Assembly: GCA_013214715.1 (NCBI GenBank)
Contig: JABSSB010000041.1
Span: forward strand, 14,871 to 25,617
Length of the DNA: 10,747 nt
Direction: 5' to 3'
Source of the DNA: Paracoccaceae bacterium
Lineage (GTDB): Bacteria; Pseudomonadota; Alphaproteobacteria; Rhodobacterales; Rhodobacteraceae
The notes below the pieces were generated by a model. It was not told the origin of the DNA and made no database searches. It saw nothing but the letters and a program-made list of their open reading frames with translations. The position numbers and the translations under genes are program-made. Of the stretch, positions 6,909 to 10,747 are shown piece after piece (positions within the stretch are counted from its first letter, which is position 1; every line of letters starts with the position of its first letter).

Positions 6909-6920
6909 CTTAACTTGACA
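6903..6920. promoter_or_regulatory. PpsR/CrtJ box 2 (crtI side)
   Basis: TGTCAACTTAACTTGACA is a second exact TGT-N12-ACA box and an almost perfect palindrome, with six-base arms TGTCAA and TTGACA. It ends 16 bases before the crtI ATG. Centre-to-centre distance to box 1 is 55 bases, about five helical turns, so cooperative binding on one DNA face is plausible. Confidence 0.83.
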
Positions 6921-6936
6921 GGCGTAGAGTGACCAC

Positions 6937-8508
6937 ATGACACGCCTCGACCCGCCTTTCGTTGCAGATCTCTCAGATCCCATTCAGCCGGGGGCAGCGC
7001 CGGATCCGCGCAGCCATGCTATCGTCATCGGCGCCGGGCTGGGTGGGCTGGCGTCCGCGATGCGGCTGGGGGCCAAAGGCTATCGCGTGACGGTGGTGGA
7101 TCGCCTGCCCACGCCGGGCGGGCGCGGCTCGGCCCTGTGGCGCGATGGCTATCGTTTTGACCTTGGCCCGACCATCGTCACTGTGCCGCAGGTCTTTCGC
7201 GAGCTTTGGGCCGCCTGCGGGCGCGATTTCGACGCCGATGTCGATCTGCGCCCCGTCGATCCGTTTTATGAGATTCGCTGGCCCGACGGCTCAAAATTCA
7301 CCGCCTCTCAGAACACCGAGGCGATGCGAGCCGAGGTTGCGCGTCTGTCGCCGGGTGACGTGAAAGGCTACGATAAATTCCTCGAAGACAGCCGTAAGCG
7401 TTATGAGTTCGGTTTCGAAGATCTGGGTCGTCGGTCGATGCATCAGCTATGGGAACTGATCAAGGTTCTGCCCATTTTCGGGATGCTGCGCGCCGATAGG
7501 TCTGTCTATGCCCATGCGGCCCGCCGCTTTCGCGATGAACGGTTGCGCATGGCGTTTTCCTTTCACCCGCTCTTTATCGGCGGCGATCCGTTTCGCGTCA
7601 CGTCGATGTATATCCTTGTCAGCCATCTCGAAAAGGAATTCGGGGTGCATTACGCGATGGGCGGCGTGCAGGCGATCGCCAGCGCCATGCAGCGCGTGAT
7701 CGAAGGGCAGGGTGGCCGTGTCGTCTTCGGGGCCGAAGTCGACCGCATCCTGACAGACAAGGGCCGCGCCAGCGGGGTCGAACTGGTCGATGGCCAAACC
7801 CTGTCGGGTGATCTGGTCGTGTCCAACGCCGATTCGGGCCACACCTATGACCGGCTGCTGCGCGATCACCCGCGCAAGCGCTGGACCACGCCGCGCCTTG
7901 CGCGCTCGCGCTGGTCGATGGGGCTGGTGGTCTGGTATTTTGGCACCAAAGGCACGCGCGACACATGGAAAGACGTCGGCCATCACACCATCCTCAACGG
8001 CCCCCGCTATGGTGGGCTGGTGCGCGATATCTTCCGCCGTGGCGTTCTGGCCGAGGATATGAGCCTTTATGTCCACCGCCCCACGGTGACCGACCCCACC
8101 GCCGCACCAGATGGCGATGACACCTTCTATGTCCTCTCTCCGGTCCCGCATCTGGGCCATGAGGATCCGGTCGATTGGTCCAAAGAGGCCGAGCCCTATC
8201 GCCAGAAAATGCTCGAGGTGCTGGAAGACCAGCTTTTGCCAGGCCTCGGCGATCATCTTACCGCGTCGGAACTGTTCACACCCGACACCTTCCGCGACCG
8301 CTATCTGTCGCCCCATGGCAGCGGGTTCTCGATTGAGCCGCGCATCCTGCAAAGCGCGTGGTTCCGCCCGCATAACGTCTCCGAAGAACTGCCAGGCCTG
8401 TATCTTGTGGGCGCAGGCACCCATCCAGGCGCGGGTCTGCCGGGTGTTGTGTCCTCGGCTGAGGTTCTGGACAAGCTCGTGCCCGCCCCTGCACAGGTGA
8501 CGCAATGA
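6937..8508 (+). CDS. crtI: CrtI, phytoene desaturase
   Basis: This 523-residue FAD-dependent desaturase converts phytoene to neurosporene or lycopene; purple bacteria with spheroidene usually have the three-step type, but step number cannot be read from the sequence. The N-terminal dinucleotide-binding motif is AIVIGAGLGGLASAMRL (28-44, Gly32/34/37) ending with Asp55, then TPGGRGSALWRDGYRFDLGP. The C-terminus has the CrtI signature YLVGAGTHPGAGLPGVVSSA near residues 489-508, and length fits the family (about 500-520). About 26 residues precede the FAD motif, slightly more than in R. sphaeroides. There is no other in-frame ATG there, and the ribosome binding site is weak (GAGTGA). The stop overlaps crtB as ATGA. 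PpsR box 2 lies directly upstream. Confidence 0.96.
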   Translation: MTRLDPPFVADLSDPIQPGAAPDPRSHAIVIGAGLGGLASAMRLGAKGYRVTVVDRLPTPGGRGSALWRDGYRFDLGPTIVTVPQVFRELWAACGRDFDADVDLRPVDPFYEIRWPDGSKFTASQNTEAMRAEVARLSPGDVKGYDKFLEDSRKRYEFGFEDLGRRSMHQLWELIKVLPIFGMLRADRSVYAHAARRFRDERLRMAFSFHPLFIGGDPFRVTSMYILVSHLEKEFGVHYAMGGVQAIASAMQRVIEGQGGRVVFGAEVDRILTDKGRASGVELVDGQTLSGDLVVSNADSGHTYDRLLRDHPRKRWTTPRLARSRWSMGLVVWYFGTKGTRDTWKDVGHHTILNGPRYGGLVRDIFRRGVLAEDMSLYVHRPTVTDPTAAPDGDDTFYVLSPVPHLGHEDPVDWSKEAEPYRQKMLEVLEDQLLPGLGDHLTASELFTPDTFRDRYLSPHGSGFSIEPRILQSAWFRPHNVSEELPGLYLVGAGTHPGAGLPGVVSSAEVLDKLVPAPAQVTQ

Positions 8509-9545
8509 TTGCCCCCGAAGATATGGAACATTGCCGCGAGGCGATCCGGCATGGCTCGCTGTCGTTTCATGCGGCCTCGCGCCTGCTGCCGGCGCGTGTG
8601 CGCGACCCGGCGCTGGCGCTTTATGCTTTCTGCCGTCTGGCCGATGATGAGGTTGACCTGAAACAGGACAAGGCCGCGTCGGTTCTGGCGCTGGAGGAAC
8701 GGCTATCGCTGGCCTTCGCAGGCACGCCGCGCAATGCGCCCGCCGACCGCGCCTTCGCCGCCATCATCGAAGAATTCGACATGCCCCGTGAATTGCCCGA
8801 AGCGCTTCTGGAAGGCCTCGCCTGGGACGCGATGGAGCGGCGCTATCAGACGATATCGGACCTGCGGGCCTATTCGGCGCGCGTGGCGTCGGCTGTGGGC
8901 GCAATGATGGCTGTCCTGATGAACGTGCGTGATCCCGACGCGCTCGCGCGGGCGTGTGATCTGGGCGTGGCGATGCAGCTGACCAATATTGCCCGCGATA
9001 TCGGTGAAGACGCGCGGGAAAACCGGCTCTACCTGCCGCTCGATTGGCTGGAAGAGGAAGGCATCGCGGTGCAAAGCTTCCTGTCGGACCCGCAGCCTAG
9101 CCCGACCATCTGCCGCCTGACCCGGCGCCTGCTGGCCAATGCCCGCCCGCTTTATGATCGGTCCGAGGCTGGGATCGGAGAGTTGCCGCTGTCCTGCCGA
9201 CCGGGTATTTTTGCCGCGCGCCATATCTATGCCGGGATCGGCGGGCGCGTTCGGGCGGCCGGCTATGACAGCATCGCGCGTCGCGCGCGGACCTCGACCG
9301 CCCAAAAACTAGGCTGGCTGGCGCTCTCGGCAGCGCAGGCGGGCGCGACGCTGATCACCCCTCGCGCCGCCCGGCTTTACGCCGCCCCGCTGCCGGAAAC
9401 CGCCTTCCTCGTCGATGCCGCCGCCCGCAACGCCGCCCCGCGCGGGCATTGGAGCGATGCGGTTGTCGACGCTATGGCCGCCTTGAAAGCCGCCGATGCC
9501 CAGCGGCACGGATCCTTGATCGGGGGCCGTGGCCGGGCTAGATGA
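8505..9545 (+). CDS. crtB: CrtB, phytoene synthase
   Basis: This 346-residue squalene/phytoene synthase family enzyme joins two geranylgeranyl diphosphates to phytoene, the first step of carotenoid synthesis. Both aspartate-rich Mg-diphosphate motifs are present: CRLADDEVD (Asp47, Asp48, Asp51) and QLTNIARDIGED (Asp165, Asp169). They are followed by ARENRLYLPLDWLEEEGI, and RSEAGIGELPLSCRPGI near residues 220-236 is also typical. The ATG overlaps the crtI stop (ATGA), with AGGTGA four bases upstream inside crtI, so the two are translationally coupled. The C-terminal 60 residues are alanine- and arginine-rich and look less conserved. tspO follows after six bases, completing the Rhodobacter-like block crtI-crtB-tspO. 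Confidence 0.95.
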   Translation: MIAPEDMEHCREAIRHGSLSFHAASRLLPARVRDPALALYAFCRLADDEVDLKQDKAASVLALEERLSLAFAGTPRNAPADRAFAAIIEEFDMPRELPEALLEGLAWDAMERRYQTISDLRAYSARVASAVGAMMAVLMNVRDPDALARACDLGVAMQLTNIARDIGEDARENRLYLPLDWLEEEGIAVQSFLSDPQPSPTICRLTRRLLANARPLYDRSEAGIGELPLSCRPGIFAARHIYAGIGGRVRAAGYDSIARRARTSTAQKLGWLALSAAQAGATLITPRAARLYAAPLPETAFLVDAAARNAAPRGHWSDAVVDAMAALKAADAQRHGSLIGGRGRAR

Positions 9546-9551
9546 TGTAGA

Positions 9552-10016
9552 ATGGATATTTTGCTGTTTCTCATCTTCCTCGCGGCCTGTTTCGCCGCCG
9601 GGGCCACAGGGGCCATGTTCCCGCCTGGTGACTGGTATCGTGCGCTGTCAAAACCCGGCTGGACCCCGCCGGACTGGGCTTTTCCTGTTGTCTGGACAAC
9701 GCTTTACCTCTGTATGGCCGCCGCCGGGGCGCGTGTGGCTGTGGCCGATGGGTCGGGCTTGGCCATGGCGCTTTGGTCGCTGCAAATCGCACTGAACGGG
9801 CTGTGGACGCCGGTGTTTTTCGGACTGCAACGCATCCGGGCAGGCTTTGGCGTTCTGGCCGCTCTCTGGCTGGCCGTCGCTTGCTGCATGGTGGCGATGT
9901 GGCAGATCGACATGATAGCAGGCTTTCTCTTTGTGCCCTATCTGATCTGGGTCACCATCGCCGGGGCGCTGAACGCCGCGGTCTGGCGGATGAACCCTGC
10001 GGAAGCCCGCGCCTGA
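9552..10016 (+). CDS. tspO: TspO (CrtK), tryptophan-rich sensory membrane protein
   Basis: This 154-residue protein of the TspO/PBR family has about five transmembrane segments (roughly 3-21, 44-62, 70-90, 98-116, 122-144). The typical Trp-rich loop is WYRALSKPGWTPPDWAFPVVW (28-48), followed by NGLWTPVFFGLQR and FVPYLIWVTIAGALN. It resembles R. sphaeroides TspO closely, including LWTPVFFG, LFVPYLIW and the final EARA. In R. sphaeroides TspO is an outer-membrane protein that binds porphyrins and lowers expression of photosynthesis genes in oxygen. The start at 9552 is six bases after crtB and has no clear Shine-Dalgarno sequence, so translation probably depends on ribosomes arriving from crtB. 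In Rhodobacter crtC follows; here a hydantoinase gene does. Confidence 0.94.
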   Translation: MDILLFLIFLAACFAAGATGAMFPPGDWYRALSKPGWTPPDWAFPVVWTTLYLCMAAAGARVAVADGSGLAMALWSLQIALNGLWTPVFFGLQRIRAGFGVLAALWLAVACCMVAMWQIDMIAGFLFVPYLIWVTIAGALNAAVWRMNPAEARA

Positions 10017-10020
10017 GCCA

Positions 10021-10063
10021 GCCCGCATGCACTTGCCGCCTGATTCTGCTGCATGTATCGGGC
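10021..10063 (+). terminator. Imperfect hairpin after tspO, possible terminator
   Basis: Four bases after the tspO stop, GCCCGCATGCA (10021-10031) can pair with TGCATG (10050-10055) and CGGGC (10059-10063), with a three-base bulge and an 18-base loop. A short T run (10073-10076) follows nine bases later. This could end the crtI-crtB-tspO transcript, but the large loop and the late T run make it a weak terminator at best. Confidence 0.35.
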
Positions 10064-10128
10064 CGCCGCATATTTTCTGTGCAACCAGAACTCGACCTAT
10101 GCTGCAAATCTTGTAATCATGCCCCGAA

Positions 10129-10150
10129 GGCCCGCGTCATGACGCGGGCC
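10129..10150. repeat. Perfect 22-bp GC-rich palindrome before hydA
   Basis: The segment is fully self-complementary: GGCCCGCGTCA followed by its exact reverse complement. As RNA it would fold into a nine-pair stem with a CATG loop. No T run follows it on the + strand, and on the - strand it is followed only by TTCGGGG, so it is not a classical intrinsic terminator. It lies 31 bases before the ATG of the hydantoinase gene. It may be a transcript-end hairpin, an operator or a dispersed palindromic repeat. Confidence 0.6.
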
Positions 10151-10181
10151 GGACAGGCTTTGACAAGGAAGGGAGCGGGTC

Positions 10182-10747
10182 ATGAGCTATGTGATCAAGG
10201 GCGGCACCATCGTGACGGCGGATCTGAGCTATAAGGCGGATGTCCGCGTCGAAAACGGCATGATCACCGAAATAGGGCCCGACCTGAGCGGGGCCGAGGT
10301 TCTGGACGCGACAGGCTGCTATGTGATGCCGGGCGGGATCGACCCGCATGTGCATCTCGAAATGCCCTTCATGGGCACCTATTCCAGCGATGATTTCGAA
10401 AGCGGCACCCGCGCCGCTTTGGCCGGCGGCACCACCATGGTGGTCGATTTCTGCCTGCCAAATCAGGGCGAAAGCCTGCATGACGCGCTGAAACGCTGGG
10501 ACAACAAATCCACCCGCGCCAATTGCGATTATTCCTTCCACATGGCCGTCACATGGTGGGGAGAGCAGGTTTTTGATGATATGAAAACCGTCATCGAAGA
10601 TCGCGGCATCACCACCTTCAAGCATTTCCTCGCCTATAAAGGCGCGCTGATGGTCAATGATGATGAGCTGTTTGCCAGCTTCAACCGCCTGTCGGAGCTG
10701 GGTGGGATCGCCATGGTCCATGCCGAAAATGGCGATGTGGTGGCGGA
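10182..10747 (+). CDS. hydA: Dihydropyrimidinase / D-hydantoinase, N-terminal part
   Basis: The frame is open from ATG 10182 to the end of the window (188 codons seen), so the gene is cut by the window edge; the family is usually about 460-490 residues. The product is an amidohydrolase of the dihydropyrimidinase/hydantoinase type, which opens the ring of dihydropyrimidines or 5-substituted hydantoins in the cytoplasm. Seen are YVMPGGIDPHVHLEMPFMG with the metal-binding His56 and His58, GGTTMVVDF, FKHFLAYKG with Lys153 as the likely carboxylated metal-bridging lysine, and MVHAEN with the next metal histidine His180. A strong AAGGAAGGGAG (10165-10175) precedes the ATG. It is not a photosynthesis gene and marks an apparent edge or breakpoint of the cluster. 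Allantoinase or dihydroorotase are less likely given the AYKG and HAEN motifs. Confidence 0.9.
   Translation, partial: MSYVIKGGTIVTADLSYKADVRVENGMITEIGPDLSGAEVLDATGCYVMPGGIDPHVHLEMPFMGTYSSDDFESGTRAALAGGTTMVVDFCLPNQGESLHDALKRWDNKSTRANCDYSFHMAVTWWGEQVFDDMKTVIEDRGITTFKHFLAYKGALMVNDDELFASFNRLSELGGIAMVHAENGDVVA

Noticed and set aside
6915..6920. TTGACA on the + strand as the -35 of crtI
   Set aside because: A -10 element 17 bases downstream would fall on or after the crtI start codon. The hexamer is better explained as the right arm of PpsR box 2.
7447..8505. A 352-codon open frame antisense to crtI, and similar long antisense frames at 1198-2004, 8703-9305 and 39-743
   Set aside because: They mirror real genes in a high-GC genome, where third-position GC bias removes stop codons from the opposite strand. 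Their products are arginine-, histidine- and glutamine-rich and show no family motif.
10017..10181. A small gene between tspO and hydA
   Set aside because: The + frame open across part of the gap starts inside tspO in another frame and ends inside hydA. No independent start with a ribosome binding site, and no recognisable protein or tRNA fold, was seen.
1..10747. Insertion sequences, CRISPR arrays, tRNA or rRNA genes, or phage genes
   Set aside because: None was seen. Coding is nearly continuous and every sizeable gap (largest 165 bases) is accounted for by the regulatory or structural elements listed.

Overview
The window is a piece of the photosynthesis gene cluster (PGC) of an anoxygenic phototrophic alphaproteobacterium, most likely of the Rhodobacteraceae (Rhodobacter/Roseobacter relatives). 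Four things suggest this: the gene order acsF-puhE-hemA-cycA and crtA-bchI-bchD-bchO / crtI-crtB-tspO, the presence of spheroidene monooxygenase CrtA, the C4-pathway 5-aminolevulinate synthase, and a high-GC sequence with strong third-position GC bias. That bias also creates many long spurious antisense ORFs. Assignments come from reading the translations and comparing them with remembered families; no search was run.

Layout, left to right. Positions 1-2558 (+ strand): the last codons of an upstream gene (probably acsF), then puhE (photosynthetic complex assembly membrane protein), hemA (first step of tetrapyrrole synthesis) and cycA (periplasmic cytochrome c2). Positions 2555-6805 (- strand): a tightly overlapping operon read crtA-bchI-bchD-bchO, which encodes the carotenoid ketolase CrtA, the magnesium-chelatase motor subunits I and D, and the BchO hydrolase-like protein. 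cycA and bchO are tail to tail with interlocked stop codons, and an intrinsic terminator for the + strand lies inside the bchO coding region. Positions 6806-6936: a divergent control region with two perfect TGT-N12-ACA boxes (PpsR/CrtJ type). Positions 6937-10016 (+): crtI-crtB-tspO, for phytoene desaturase, phytoene synthase and the TspO outer-membrane regulator. Positions 10017-10181: a non-coding gap with two inverted-repeat structures. From 10182 to the window end (+): the first 188 codons of a dihydropyrimidinase/hydantoinase gene, a pyrimidine or hydantoin degradation function unrelated to photosynthesis.

The genes work together as follows. HemA makes 5-aminolevulinate, the precursor of heme and bacteriochlorophyll. 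BchI and BchD, with the absent BchH, insert Mg into protoporphyrin IX. The AcsF-type cyclase suggested by the leading fragment acts two steps later. CrtB and CrtI make the acyclic carotene and CrtA adds the keto group at the end of the spheroidene branch. PuhE helps assemble the photosynthetic complexes, and CycA carries electrons back to the reaction centre. TspO and PpsR-type repression would tie expression to oxygen and tetrapyrrole status.

I see no previously undescribed system here. The points most worth a second look are regulatory and architectural: the paired PpsR boxes whose second copy also forms -35-like hexamers on both strands, the terminator hidden inside bchO, the palindromic element before cycA, and the apparent edge or rearrangement of the PGC after tspO, where crtC would be expected in Rhodobacter.
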